A stretch of 64,000 nucleotides of DNA from Algiphilus sp. (GCA_022763315.1 JALEHA010000197.1:60581-124580), one strand, 5' to 3'; positions 39,369 to 48,658 are shown, numbered from the stretch's first letter. Made by a program: numbers and translations. The notes: generated by a model not told the origin, from the sequence alone.

Positions 39369-40691
39369 ATGGATTATCTCTGCCAACCAGCGCGCACCTT
39401 GCGCGGCTGCCTTCGCGTCCCTGGCGACAAGTCGATTTCACATCGGGCCGTCATGCTCGCCGCCATCGCCAATGGCAGCAGCCACATTCGGGGCTTCCTT
39501 CCTGGGGAGGATTGCCTGGCCACGCTGCGCGCCTTCACCGGCATGGGCGTCGAGGCTGAGCGACTGTCGGATACGGAATTGCGGATTCACGGGGTAGGGC
39601 GCTATGGATTGAAGCCGCCTGCAGGGCCCATCGACCTCGGGAACTCCGGTACCTCGATGCGCTTGCTGGCAGGCCTGCTGTGCGCACAGCCTTTTGCGAT
39701 CACCCTCACCGGCGACGCCTCGCTGACGCGTCGCCCCATGCGGCGTGTCACCGAACCGCTGGGGCAGATGGGGGCACGCATCACCACCAGTGAAACGGGC
39801 ACCGCCCCTCTCACGCTGCAGCCCGCGGATGCGGGGTTACGTGCCATTCGCTATCACTCCCCCGTGGCGAGTGCGCAGATCAAATCGGCGGTGCTCCTTG
39901 CTGGTCTGTACGCAGAGGGGCGCACGGAGCTGGTCGAACCGGAAGCCAGCCGGGACCATAGCGAGCGCATGCTGCGCGCTTTTGGCGTCGAGCTGGATGC
40001 TCACGCGGGCTTCGCCGCGCTGGAGGGCGGGCAGGAACTGCGCGCGGTCGATATCGACGTCCCCTCCGACATCTCCTCGGCTGCCTTCTTCTTGGTGGGA
40101 GCGGCTGTCACGCCAGGCTCCGAGTTGACCTTGCAGAACGTCGGGTTGAACCCGACGCGTACCGGCATCATCGACATCTTGCGCACCTTAAAGGCTGACA
40201 TTGAAATTGCGAACGAACGCACCGTCGGCGGTGAGCCCGTCGGGGACATCCGGGTGCGCGGTGGTGAGCTGAAAGCCGCCACAATCTCGGGCAGCGTGGT
40301 GGGTCGGGCGATCGACGAGATGCCTGCCGTATTCGTGGCGGCCGCCTGCGCCACAGGCGAGACCATCATTCGCGACGCCGCGGAGCTTCGGGTCAAGGAA
40401 TCCGACCGGATCCAGAGTATGGTCGATGCGCTACGCGCCCTGGGCATTTCGGCCGTTCCGGAGGCCGATGGTGCACGTATCCTGGGCGGACGCATGCATG
40501 GCGGCGTGGTCGACGCCTGCGACGACCACCGCGTCGCGATGAGTATGGCGATTGCCAGCCTGCGCGCGGAACAGCCGATTCGCATCCGTCATTGCGACAA
40601 CGTCCAGACTTCGTTCCCCGGCTTCGTCGAGATGGCCAACGCCGTTGGTCTCGAGTTGCAGGTCTTGAACGACCGTCCGGAGGTCGCGTGA
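39369..40691 (+). CDS. aroA: 3-phosphoshikimate 1-carboxyvinyltransferase (EPSP synthase)
   Basis: Transfers enolpyruvate from PEP to shikimate 3-phosphate; glyphosate target. 440 residues from ATG 39369. Motifs: LRVPGDKSISHRAVMLAAIA near the N-terminus, LGNSGTSMRLLAGLL in the PEP-binding region (the residue after the Thr-Ser context is Met-Arg), and KESDRIQSMVDALRALG near the end. The frame is open upstream within tyrA, but the family N-terminus starts here. GTGA overlap with cmk. Confidence 0.96.
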   Translation: MDYLCQPARTLRGCLRVPGDKSISHRAVMLAAIANGSSHIRGFLPGEDCLATLRAFTGMGVEAERLSDTELRIHGVGRYGLKPPAGPIDLGNSGTSMRLLAGLLCAQPFAITLTGDASLTRRPMRRVTEPLGQMGARITTSETGTAPLTLQPADAGLRAIRYHSPVASAQIKSAVLLAGLYAEGRTELVEPEASRDHSERMLRAFGVELDAHAGFAALEGGQELRAVDIDVPSDISSAAFFLVGAAVTPGSELTLQNVGLNPTRTGIIDILRTLKADIEIANERTVGGEPVGDIRVRGGELKAATISGSVVGRAIDEMPAVFVAAACATGETIIRDAAELRVKESDRIQSMVDALRALGISAVPEADGARILGGRMHGGVVDACDDHRVAMSMAIASLRAEQPIRIRHCDNVQTSFPGFVEMANAVGLELQVLNDRPEVA

Positions 40692-41380
40692 GCGGGGCGA
40701 TCCCGCACTGTACGATTGATGGGCCCTCCGGCGTCGGCAAGGGCACAGCGGCCAAATGGCTTGCGACCCGGCTCGGTTGGCATCTGCTCGACTCCGGCGC
40801 CATGTACCGGGTGGCGGGCATCGCTGCAGAGCAGGCCGGTGTGGCATTGGAGGATCCGGAAGCCGTCGCTGCGGTCGTGCACGAGATGCAGGTACGTTTC
40901 GATGGCGACAGTGCGTCGGATCGCATCGCGCTCAATGGGCAGGACATCACGGCCGCCGTTCGCGAGGAAGGGGCCGGCATGCTGGCCTCGCGCATCGCGG
41001 TGTTCCCCGAAGTGCGCGACGCGTTACTCGATGCGCAGCGCGCCTTTCTGCAGCGCCCGGGCCTGGTGGCCGACGGGCGCGACATGGGCAGTGTGGTGTT
41101 CCCCGATGCGCCCCTCAAGATATTCCTGGACGCGAGCGCCGAGGAGCGTGCGCGGCGGCGCTGCCAACAATTGAGACAAGCGGGGATGCCCGCTATACTA
41201 GCGGATGTTTTGACTGACATCCGAGCGCGGGACGCGCGTGATCGGGGTCGCAAGGTGGCGCCGCTGAAGGCCGCGAAGGACGCGGTTGTGATCGATACCA
41301 CCGAGCTTCCGATTGACGCTGTCTGTGAACGGATATTCAGTCACGTGCAGGACAGCGGCCTCACCGCGGTGGCGTCGTGA
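40688..41380 (+). CDS. cmk: Cytidylate kinase
   Basis: Phosphorylates CMP and dCMP. 230 residues from GTG 40688. P-loop CTIDGPSGVGKGTAAKWLA, the substrate motif LDSGAMYRVAG and VADGRDMGSVVFPDAPLKIF. GTGA overlap with aroA suggests coupling. Its coding region carries a strong promoter-like sequence (41171-41199) that should drive rpsA; cmk-rpsA-ihfB is a conserved order. Confidence 0.96.
   Translation: MSGAIPHCTIDGPSGVGKGTAAKWLATRLGWHLLDSGAMYRVAGIAAEQAGVALEDPEAVAAVVHEMQVRFDGDSASDRIALNGQDITAAVREEGAGMLASRIAVFPEVRDALLDAQRAFLQRPGLVADGRDMGSVVFPDAPLKIFLDASAEERARRRCQQLRQAGMPAILADVLTDIRARDARDRGRKVAPLKAAKDAVVIDTTELPIDAVCERIFSHVQDSGLTAVAS
41171..41199 (+). promoter_or_regulatory. Strong sigma-70-like promoter inside cmk, upstream of rpsA
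   Basis: TTGAGA (41171-41176) and TATACT (41194-41199) are exactly 17 bases apart, the best promoter match in the window. An inverted repeat AGCGGG/CCCGCT fills the spacer (41179-41194) and a second one, CGCTA/TAGCG (41191-41203), covers the -10. It lies about 270 bases before the rpsA ATG. Promoters within or near cmk are reported for E. coli rpsA. Confidence 0.7.
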
Positions 41381-41471
41381 GTAACGGGGCATGGCAGGGA
41401 CGCCGTGTCATTGAAGACTCCCTGGCCGGGACGGATTCCGGGCAGATTGTTTATTGGTAGACCAACATCCT

Positions 41472-43148
41472 ATGAGCGAAAGTTTCGCTGAACTGTTTGA
41501 ACAGAGCCTCGCGCAGGGGCAATCCATGCAGCCGGGCGCTCTGGTACGCGCCACTGTGCTGGAGATCAAATCCGACGTCGTGATTGTCGACGCCGGTCTG
41601 AAGTCGGAAGGGGTCATCGCCCTCGACGAATTCAAGAACGAGATGGGCGAACTGTCCATCAATAGCGGCGACGAAGTGGAAGTCGCGCTCGAAACGGTCG
41701 AAGACGGTTTCGGCGAAACCCGCTTCTCCAAGGAGAAGGCGGAGCGCATCAAGACCTGGGGGCGTCTGCAGGATGCCTTCGACAATGGCGAGATCGTCAA
41801 CGGTACGATCACCGGCAAGGTCAAGGGTGGCTTCACCGTCGACATTGGCGCCGTCCGTGCCTTCCTTCCTGGCTCCTTGGTGGATGTCCGCCCCGTGCGT
41901 GACACCGCTTACCTCGAAGGCAAGCCGCTCGAATTCAAGGTCATCAAGCTCGACCAGCAGCGCAACAACATCGTCGTATCGCGTCGTGAAGTGCTCGAGG
42001 CCGAATACAGCGCCGAGCGCGAACAGCTGCTCGAGACGCTTCAGGAAGGCGTGGTGCTCAACGGTGTGGTCAAGAACCTCGTCGACTACGGCGCCTTCGT
42101 GGACCTCGGCGGCATCGACGGCCTGCTGCACATCACCGACATGTCCTGGAAGCGCATCAAGGATCCGTCGGAAGTCGTGTCGGTGGGTGACGAGATCGAA
42201 GTCAAGGTGCTCAAGTACGACCGCGAGCGTCGTCGTGTCAGCCTCGGCCTGAAGCAGCTGGGCGAAGACCCGTGGGTCGATATCGCCCGCCGCTACCCGG
42301 AGAAGACGCGCCTGTTCGGCAAGGTCACCAACATCACGGACTACGGCTCCTTCGTCGAGATCGAGTCGGGTGTGGAAGGCCTGGTCCACGTCTCCGAAAT
42401 GGACTGGACGAACAAGAACGTCAATCCGAACAAGGTCGTGACGATCGGCGACGAAGTCGAAGTCATGATTCTCGACATCGACGAGGAGCGCCGCCGCATT
42501 TCTCTCGGCATGAAGCAGTGTGTGCCGAACCCGTGGGAAGAGTTCGCGCAGAACTTCCAGAAGGGCGACCGGGTCAAGGGCACCATCAAGTCGATCACCG
42601 ATTTCGGTGTTTTCATCGGCATCGATGGCGGCATCGACGGTCTGGTTCACCTCTCCGACCTGTCCTGGAACGAAACCGGCGAAGAAGCGGTGCGTCGCTA
42701 CTCCAAGGGCCAGGAAGTCGAGGCGACCGTGTTGGCCATCGACGCCGAGCGCGAGCGCATCTCGCTGGGTATCAAGCAGATGACCGCCGATCCGGTGGCC
42801 CAGTTCATCGCCGAGAACAAGCGTGGCGAGCAGGTCACCGGCACCGTGCGTGAAGTGGAAGCGCGCGGCGCACTGATCGACCTCGCCGACGGCGTGGAAG
42901 GCTACATCAAGGCCAACGACCTGGCGCGCGATCGCATCGACGACGCCACCAAGGTATTGGCGGTGGGCGACGAGCTCACAGCCACCTTCGTCGGCATCGA
43001 CCGCAAGTCGCGTGTCATCCAGCTCTCCGTACGTGCCAAGGAGATCCAGGAGGAAGAGGAAGCCGTTGCCGAGTACAGCAACAGCCGCAACGCGACCACG
43101 GGTCGTACCTCCCTCGGCGATCTGCTCAAGGAGCACATCGGCGACTGA
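41472..43148 (+). CDS. rpsA: 30S ribosomal protein S1
   Basis: Binds mRNA and brings it to the 30S subunit; essential for initiation on most mRNAs. 558 residues from ATG 41472, with the standard start [16 protein letters not shown] (TTG 41454 is in frame but unlikely). Six S1 (OB-fold) repeats cover about 20-530; the last four share the [24 protein letters not shown] motif, seen near 205, 290, 380 and, weaker, 465. E. coli S1 is 557 residues. A good intrinsic terminator follows about 60 bases after the stop. S1 autoregulates its own translation in E. coli. Confidence 0.98.
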   Translation: MSESFAELFEQSLAQGQSMQPGALVRATVLEIKSDVVIVDAGLKSEGVIALDEFKNEMGELSINSGDEVEVALETVEDGFGETRFSKEKAERIKTWGRLQDAFDNGEIVNGTITGKVKGGFTVDIGAVRAFLPGSLVDVRPVRDTAYLEGKPLEFKVIKLDQQRNNIVVSRREVLEAEYSAEREQLLETLQEGVVLNGVVKNLVDYGAFVDLGGIDGLLHITDMSWKRIKDPSEVVSVGDEIEVKVLKYDRERRRVSLGLKQLGEDPWVDIARRYPEKTRLFGKVTNITDYGSFVEIESGVEGLVHVSEMDWTNKNVNPNKVVTIGDEVEVMILDIDEERRRISLGMKQCVPNPWEEFAQNFQKGDRVKGTIKSITDFGVFIGIDGGIDGLVHLSDLSWNETGEEAVRRYSKGQEVEATVLAIDAERERISLGIKQMTADPVAQFIAENKRGEQVTGTVREVEARGALIDLADGVEGYIKANDLARDRIDDATKVLAVGDELTATFVGIDRKSRVIQLSVRAKEIQEEEEAVAEYSNSRNATTGRTSLGDLLKEHIGD

Positions 43149-43209
43149 GGCGTGAGATGTCGAGGGCGCTTGAATAAGTTCCCATATCGGCATGAAAATG
43201 CAGCAAATA

Positions 43210-43241
43210 GAAAGGGGCGCGGTTGCGCCCCTTTCGCTTTT
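43210..43241 (+). terminator. Rho-independent terminator after rpsA
   Basis: GAAAGGGGCGC (43210-43220) pairs perfectly over 11 bases with GCGCCCCTTTC (43225-43235), loop GGTT, followed by GCTTTTC. It ends the rpsA transcript before ihfB. Confidence 0.85.
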
Positions 43242-43277
43242 CGCCTATCGTGAACGTCGCTAATTTGGGGCCAACGC

Positions 43278-43589
43278 ATGACCAAATCCGAACTGATCGA
43301 CCGCCTCGCCGAGCGCGCAGCATCCCTGCAAGTCCCTCACGGTGACGTTGAAATGTCCGTGAAGCTGCTACTGGATACGATCAGTCGCGAACTGGCTGCA
43401 GACCGCCGCGTCGAAATTCGCGGTTTCGGTAGTTTTTCCGTGCATCACCGCGATGCCCGCGTCGGCCGCAATCCGCGCACGGGCGTGACGGTCGAGATTC
43501 CGCCCAAGCGGGTCCCGCATTTCAAGCCGGGTAAGGCCCTGCGCGAGCGGGTCGATGCCGGCATCAATGGAGGGCAGCGCAGTGCATAG
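43278..43589 (+). CDS. ihfB: Integration host factor subunit beta
   Basis: Binds and sharply bends DNA as a heterodimer with IhfA. 103 residues. Start MTKSELIDRLAERAASLQ and the beta-arm GRNPRTG with the intercalating Pro, followed by VPHFKPGKALRERVD; the last acidic tail differs from IhfA as expected for the beta subunit. It lies just after the rpsA terminator and overlaps lapA by 8 bases. Confidence 0.97.
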   Translation: MTKSELIDRLAERAASLQVPHGDVEMSVKLLLDTISRELAADRRVEIRGFGSFSVHHRDARVGRNPRTGVTVEIPPKRVPHFKPGKALRERVDAGINGGQRSA

Positions 43590-43884
43590 GGTGCGCAAGA
43601 TTCTCGCCCTGTTGCTGGTGGTAGCGATCCTGATCGCCGGCTTATCGCTGGGACTGTTCAATAGCGATCCGGTGACCTTTGATTATCTCGCCGGGCGTAT
43701 TGAGATGCCCTTGATTGCACTCATGGTGCTGTCAGGGGCGGTCACGGCTTTGGCGTGCGGTGTGATCAGCGCCATACCCCTTGTGCGCCAGCGACGCCGC
43801 ATTGCACGCCTGCAGAAGGAATTGGAAAACCTGCGCCAACGCGAAAGTGTAGCCACCAAGCTGCCGGCGTCACCGCAAAGCTGA
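43582..43884 (+). CDS. lapA: LapA family protein (DUF1049)
   Basis: Small inner-membrane protein that works with LapB in lipopolysaccharide assembly. About 100 residues from GTG 43582, chosen because GGAGGG (43569-43574) sits 7 bases upstream; ATG 43567 in frame is the alternative. Two hydrophobic helices (about 4-24 and 40-62) separated by a short FNSDPVTFDYLAGRIEMP loop typical of this family, then a basic, coiled-coil tail (RQRRRIARLQKELENLRQRE). Confidence 0.92.
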   Translation: MHRVRKILALLLVVAILIAGLSLGLFNSDPVTFDYLAGRIEMPLIALMVLSGAVTALACGVISAIPLVRQRRRIARLQKELENLRQRESVATKLPASPQS

Positions 43885-43886
43885 CC

Positions 43887-45035
43887 GTGCTGTCCGGCTT
43901 TGGCATGGCGGTTCTGCTGTTGCCGCTGGGCTTGGCGCTGGGCTGGCAGCTCCATCGGGTCATGCGGGAGGCGCCTGAAGCGCAGCGTGGCACCCCGGTG
44001 TCGCCGGACTATCTGGAGGGACTGCAATACCTCGCCCACGATGACCCGGACCGCGCCATCGCAGCGCTCACGCGCGCAGTCGCTGTCGACAGCGAGACCA
44101 TCGAGCTGCATCTGACGCTGGGGCGGCTATTCCGCAAGCGCGGGGAGGTGGACCGGGCGATGCGCATCCACCAACACCTGCTGGCGCGCGACAGTCTGCC
44201 GCCGGAGGAAACCAATCAGGTCCGGCTGGAGTTGGCGCGCGACTATCACGAGGCGGGACTGCTCGATCGCGCCGAAGGCCTGTATGCGGGTTTGCTCGAC
44301 GATGGCATGTATATGGACGAGGCGCTGCGCGCCTTGATCTCCATCTACGAGCAGACGCAGGAGTGGCAGCAGGCTGAGGAGGCCGCGCAGCGACTGCAGT
44401 CGGTCGAGGGACGCTCTCAGGCCACGCAGATTGCGCACTACTGCTGCGAGCAGGCGCAGGCGGCCCGCGGCGCAGACGATGCCGACACTGCCTTTGCCCA
44501 CCTGGAACGCGCGCTCAAGACCGATCCGCAGTGCGTGCGGGCCAGTCTTATGCTCGGCGAGCTGCACGAGAAGAGTGGACAGTATCGCCAGGCCCTGCGT
44601 GCCTACGAACACGTACCTGAACAGGATCTACGCTTCTTTCCCACGGTGCTGCCCGCCATTCGCCGGGTATATAGCGCGCAGAATGACGAGGCCGGTTATG
44701 CGCGCTATCTGCGTGCGGCCGAGAAACACTACGACAGTGTGCAGCCGGCGTTGGCCCGGCTTCGCCTAGAGGCAGAAACGGGAAAGGATGTGGTCGAGGA
44801 GCTCGTGGCGCTGTGTCGGAAGCGTCCGACCTGGACGGGATTGCGCATGCTGGCCGAGCGGCGTGCAGCACAGGATGACTTGGCGCAGATGGTGCACGAG
44901 GGCCTGGAATCCGCGCTGCAGTCCGGGCCGAAATTCCGCTGCGAGTCCTGTGGACTGACGCCGCGTATGCAGTTTTGGCAGTGCCCGAGTTGCAAACAGT
45001 GGTCGCGCGTGCGCCCGGTCAGCGACCGGCTCTGA
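43887..45035 (+). CDS. lapB: Lipopolysaccharide assembly protein LapB
   Basis: Inner-membrane adaptor that, with FtsH, promotes degradation of LpxC and so limits lipid A synthesis. About 382 residues (E. coli 389). N-terminal membrane helix (about 1-20), then tetratricopeptide repeats (about 35-340; HLTLGRLFRKRGEVDRAMRI), then the rubredoxin-like metal module with two CxxC pairs (RCESCGL and QCPSCKQW) at the C-terminus. GTG 43887 is the first usable start after lapA; ATG 43905 is a shorter alternative. Its targets act in the pathway encoded at 21-24.5 kb. Confidence 0.95.
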   Translation: MLSGFGMAVLLLPLGLALGWQLHRVMREAPEAQRGTPVSPDYLEGLQYLAHDDPDRAIAALTRAVAVDSETIELHLTLGRLFRKRGEVDRAMRIHQHLLARDSLPPEETNQVRLELARDYHEAGLLDRAEGLYAGLLDDGMYMDEALRALISIYEQTQEWQQAEEAAQRLQSVEGRSQATQIAHYCCEQAQAARGADDADTAFAHLERALKTDPQCVRASLMLGELHEKSGQYRQALRAYEHVPEQDLRFFPTVLPAIRRVYSAQNDEAGYARYLRAAEKHYDSVQPALARLRLEAETGKDVVEELVALCRKRPTWTGLRMLAERRAAQDDLAQMVHEGLESALQSGPKFRCESCGLTPRMQFWQCPSCKQWSRVRPVSDRL

Positions 45036-45054
45036 CGGCAGGCTACGCCTGCCG
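45036..45054 (+). terminator. Short GC-rich hairpin right after the lapB stop
   Basis: CGGCAGGC (45036-45043) and GCCTGCCG (45047-45054) form a perfect 8-base stem with a TAC loop, starting at the base after the stop. No U-run follows, so a terminator role is only possible. The following 170 bases to the SDR gene show no further clear signal. Confidence 0.35.
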
Positions 45055-45224
45055 CCGTGGCGACGCGCAGCTCGCGTGACAGGGAAGGGCGTCTTGGGCG
45101 GTGCTAGGCTCATAAGCGAACACGATCAGGCTGTACTGCTTGGCAGGCGTGCGCGAAGCACGCACTATGCATAACGAAACGAGAGCGGAATCACCGCCAA
45201 CACAATGGGAAGCAACGAGGAGAC

Positions 45225-46220
45225 ATGTCAGCAGACCGTACCCCCCAGCGGACGGCCCTGGTAACCGGCGCCAATGGCTTCCTCGGCAGTGAGGTGGTGC
45301 GCCGCCTTGTTGACGAGGGATGGACTGTGCTCGCCCTGCATCGGCCCGAGGCGGATCTCACCGCGCTGGAGGGCGTAGAGACGACACGCATCGCCTGTGA
45401 TGTGCTCGATGGACCGGGGATCGCTGATCTGCTGCCGCAGCGCCTGGACGCCGTGGTGCATTGCGCGAGCAGCACCAGCCTCTGGCGCCGGATGGGGCCG
45501 GAGCAATTGCGCACCAATGTGCGTGGTACGCGCGGTATTGCCCGCCTCGCGCAGGCCAGAGGAGCGCGGATGGTCCACATCTCCTGCGCAGCCGCCTATG
45601 GCCAGCACAGTGGCGTGATTGCGCCGGAGACGCCGCGCATTGGCCGCAATTCACCAGTCACCTTCGTGCGTAGTAAGGCCATGGCTGAAATCGAGATCGA
45701 GCGCGGTCTGCGTTCCGGCCTTGATGCCGTGGTGCTCAACCCAGGCTTCATGATGGGCGCCCGAGACCGTAAAGGGTGGTCGCGCCTGGTAAGGCTGGTT
45801 GCGCAACGCCGGTTGCCGGGCGTTCCGCCTGGCGGCGCCAGCTTCTGCTCCGCGCGCGCGGTGGCGACGGCGGCCATTCGCGCCATCGGTCACGCCTCCC
45901 GTGGCGCGCGCTATCTGATTGGCGGCGTCAACGTCAGCTATGCCGGCCTCGCCCGCGAGATCGGCACCCAGCTTGGCCATCGCCGCTTCCTGCGCCCCGT
46001 GCGCCCGGCGGTCCTCAATGCCTATGCCCGTATGGAGGAGGCGATGGCGCCTCTGTTGGGACGTGAGCCCGACGTGACGCGGGAGGCGGTCACGCTGCTC
46101 AGCGGCAACACCTACTGCGATGGACGGGCGGCGCAGAGCGCTTTTCAGCTCGAAACGGTGCCGTTGGAGACCATGGTGGCGGATTGCATCGAATGGATGC
46201 GCGCCTCAGGACAGCTCTGA
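45225..46220 (+). CDS. NAD-dependent epimerase/dehydratase family protein (atypical SDR)
   Basis: Extended short-chain dehydrogenase/reductase, 331 residues. The Rossmann motif is VTGANGFLGSEVVRRLVDEG, and the acidic and DVLD segments (about residue 60-65) fit NAD(P) binding. The catalytic YxxxK normally found in this fold reads FVRSK (codons about 45670-45684), so Tyr is replaced by Phe while Lys remains. The rest resembles hopanoid-associated or dihydroflavonol-reductase-like members. ATG 45225 is preceded by GAGGAGA. Substrate unknown; the change could make it a binding or regulatory protein, or shift the acid/base residue. Confidence 0.8.
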   Translation: MSADRTPQRTALVTGANGFLGSEVVRRLVDEGWTVLALHRPEADLTALEGVETTRIACDVLDGPGIADLLPQRLDAVVHCASSTSLWRRMGPEQLRTNVRGTRGIARLAQARGARMVHISCAAAYGQHSGVIAPETPRIGRNSPVTFVRSKAMAEIEIERGLRSGLDAVVLNPGFMMGARDRKGWSRLVRLVAQRRLPGVPPGGASFCSARAVATAAIRAIGHASRGARYLIGGVNVSYAGLAREIGTQLGHRRFLRPVRPAVLNAYARMEEAMAPLLGREPDVTREAVTLLSGNTYCDGRAAQSAFQLETVPLETMVADCIEWMRASGQL

Positions 46221-46244
46221 GGAGACATTAAGCTCGGTTCTGTC

Positions 46245-47744
46245 TCAGTTCTGCGGGCGCCAGTTGTCCGAGGTCTCTTCATACTGCGGGCGCCAGTAGC
46301 GTGGCAGGGTTTCCCGCACTTCCCGGCGGAAGCTCTGCAGGCGCGCACGTTCATCCTCGCTCAGCCCGGAATGGCGCAGACCGGCGTCGAGTTTTTCCAT
46401 TGCGGTTTCCGCGTCGCCCCGACGCCAGGCGTAGGTGGCGCTCTGGTAGGCCAGTTCAGCGCGATCGCCGCTGGCGCGTGCGGCGCGGGCGAGGATGCGG
46501 TGGGTCTCGGTGAACGGGCGGACGTGCTCGAAATCGTCCAGGATGAACTGGCGCGCCTGCTCCGGCCTGCCGGCGTCCATCAGCGTTTCGGCATAGGCGA
46601 AGCGGGCGGGGGCGTAGCGCGGCTGTTGCTCCAAGACTACCGCCAACGTCGAAAGCGCCTCTTCAGGGGCCCGCCGACCGCGCGCATTCTCTGCCTTCAG
46701 CAGCAGAAAATGGATCTGGCGGGGCGTTTCCTCAAGCAGACGGTCGAGGATGGCGTCCGAGGCCTGGAACTGGCCGAGGGCATGGTGGGCGAGGGCGGCG
46801 CCGTACCACTCGGCGGGCTGATCGATGCCGGATTCAATACGCTGCTTGAAGTAATCCAGCGCCTGACTCGGGCGATCGACCGTCAGCACCCGCGAGCGGG
46901 CGCGCATGATGCTGAAGGTGAGCGGCCGGATCTCATCGGCGCGGCCGCTATGGCCATCGGCGCGCTGCCGCGCCTCCGCGATGCGCGTGGTATTGACGGG
47001 GTGGGTGCGCAGAATGTCGGGAATCTGTGAGCCGTAGAGGCGGGACTGCTGCTCCAGACGACGGAAGAAGCTCACCATACCCTGCGGATCGTACCCGGCG
47101 GCGATCATGGTGCCGATGCCGATGCGATCGGCCTCGAGCTCATGCGTGCGGGTGAAGGACACCTGGCGCTGCAGGCTGGCGGCCTGACCGAGCGATAGCG
47201 CGCCCAGCACCACGTCTGGCGAGGCCGAGCCGGCGATGATGGCCGCCAGCACCGCGGCCCAGGTGGCGATATCGGCGGCGCGTGTGCCCTGGATGGTGCG
47301 CGCGATATGGCGCTGTGTGACGTGAGCCAATTCGTGCGCCACCACTGCGGCCAGTTCGCTTTCGCTCTCGGCCGCCATCATGAGGCCGGCGTTGAAACCC
47401 ATGAAACCGCCGGGCAAGGCGAAGGCGTTGATCCGTGGATCGCGCACCATGAAGAACTGCAGATGATCCGGCACACGACTGCCGTGGGATGCAATGTGCC
47501 AGCCGAGCCGCGATATGTAGTCGGTAAGCTGCGGGTCTTCGAGGGCATAGCCGGCGGCATGGATCTGTGCCGTGACGCGGGCGCCGATCTGGTATTCCTC
47601 GCGCGGCGACATCACCGCGTCGGCTGGTTCGCCCAGCTGCGGTAGTTCGATGTCGTCACTGATGGGGTGCCCGGCCGGTGGTACGGCGAGCAGCGAGAGC
47701 AAGCTGAGGCTGGCAACCAGGGTCCGGAGCGGAGTACGCGGCAT
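46245..47744 (-). CDS. bepA: Beta-barrel assembly-enhancing protease, M48 family
   Basis: Periplasmic metalloprotease and chaperone that helps LptD and BamA-dependent assembly and degrades misassembled barrels. 499 residues from ATG 47744, giving an N-terminal signal (about 1-25, ending PPAG). HEXXH is VVAHELAHVTQRH (His137, Glu138, His141). The C-terminal half (about 280-480) consists of tetratricopeptide repeats (LAHHALGQFQASDAILDRLL). Last gene of the SCO1-psd-bepA operon; its start overlaps the psd stop by one base. It meets the SDR gene tail to tail 24 bases away. Confidence 0.94.
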   Translation of the reverse strand: MPRTPLRTLVASLSLLSLLAVPPAGHPISDDIELPQLGEPADAVMSPREEYQIGARVTAQIHAAGYALEDPQLTDYISRLGWHIASHGSRVPDHLQFFMVRDPRINAFALPGGFMGFNAGLMMAAESESELAAVVAHELAHVTQRHIARTIQGTRAADIATWAAVLAAIIAGSASPDVVLGALSLGQAASLQRQVSFTRTHELEADRIGIGTMIAAGYDPQGMVSFFRRLEQQSRLYGSQIPDILRTHPVNTTRIAEARQRADGHSGRADEIRPLTFSIMRARSRVLTVDRPSQALDYFKQRIESGIDQPAEWYGAALAHHALGQFQASDAILDRLLEETPRQIHFLLLKAENARGRRAPEEALSTLAVVLEQQPRYAPARFAYAETLMDAGRPEQARQFILDDFEHVRPFTETHRILARAARASGDRAELAYQSATYAWRRGDAETAMEKLDAGLRHSGLSEDERARLQSFRREVRETLPRYWRPQYEETSDNWRPQN

Positions 47745-48658
47745 TAGGCGTCCTTGGGATCGTCTGGGCACTTCGACGACAACGGACCGAGGTTGGTTCG
47801 CTGGCACAGGTGACCGAGCGTGGCCCCCATGCGCACATCCGCGCCGGTGCGCAGATCGCTATGCCACTGCAGGAGGCCCGGCGTCGCGAGCAGAATCACG
47901 GTGGAGCCCATGTTGAAGCGCGCCAGCTCGGCGCCACGCGCAAATGTGCCCGAGCCCGGCATCAGGGCGGATGCGGACCGCCGGTGTGGCGGACAGATGC
48001 GACCGGCCCAGACGGTGTCCACCGAACCGACCAGCAAGGCCCCGACCATCACCATCGCAAGTCGGCCGCCGGCGCAGTCGAAATGGGCGACCACCCGCTC
48101 GTTGCGCGCAAATAACTGGTCGCGCAGCGCCGCGGTGCTTGGATTCACGCTGAACAGTCGCCCGGGCACATAGCGCCATCCACGCAGTTGCAGATCATGG
48201 GGCGCGTGGATACGGTGGTAGTTGTAAGGGGCGAGGTAAATCGTGCAGAAGGCGCCGCCGCGAAAGTCACTGGCGTCTTCGGCCAGCAAGGCGTCGGCGG
48301 TGTAATCCCGGCCCTTGGCCTGGACCAGGCGATGGCCTTCCATGGAGCCAAATTGACTGAGCGTTCCGTCCACAGGGCTGCACAGCGCCTGGGTGTCCGC
48401 GGGAAGGGGGCGGGCTCCATCGCGCAGCGCGCGCGTGAAGAAGGCGTTGAAATGCGGGTAGCTGTCAAGATCGGGTTGCGCCGCATCGCGCATGTCCACT
48501 GAAAAGGCGCGCGCGAAGGTGCGGATCAGCAGCCGTCGCAGCGGCCTCCACCGGATGTGGGCAAGTCCGTGCACAAGGCGCGACAGCAAGCGTGTGGGCA
48601 ACACCGCCTGCACCGCGACGAAGAGCGGCGCATACCACGGCAGTGGAGAAGCACTCAC
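47744..48658 (-). CDS. psd: Phosphatidylserine decarboxylase proenzyme
   Basis: Decarboxylates phosphatidylserine to phosphatidylethanolamine at the inner membrane. 304 residues from GTG 48658, which overlaps the SCO1 stop. PVDGTLSQFGS (Asp), YNYHRIHAPHDL (His) and the autocleavage site FNMGSTVIL, where Gly-Ser cleavage yields the pyruvoyl group, are all present; the motif is MGST rather than the more common LGST. It extends normally 50 residues past the cleavage site, and ends RTNLGPLSSKCPDDPKDA. Confidence 0.94.
   Translation of the reverse strand: MSASPLPWYAPLFVAVQAVLPTRLLSRLVHGLAHIRWRPLRRLLIRTFARAFSVDMRDAAQPDLDSYPHFNAFFTRALRDGARPLPADTQALCSPVDGTLSQFGSMEGHRLVQAKGRDYTADALLAEDASDFRGGAFCTIYLAPYNYHRIHAPHDLQLRGWRYVPGRLFSVNPSTAALRDQLFARNERVVAHFDCAGGRLAMVMVGALLVGSVDTVWAGRICPPHRRSASALMPGSGTFARGAELARFNMGSTVILLATPGLLQWHSDLRTGADVRMGATLGHLCQRTNLGPLSSKCPDDPKDA

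Noticed and set aside
41451..43193. Minus-strand open frame (about 580 codons) opposite rpsA
   Set aside because: Mirror of a highly biased ribosomal-protein gene; His/Asp/Val-rich low-complexity product and no homology features.
46222..46246. GAGACA/TGTCTC inverted repeat between the SDR and bepA genes as a two-way terminator
   Set aside because: Six base pairs with a 13-base loop is too weak to call a terminator.
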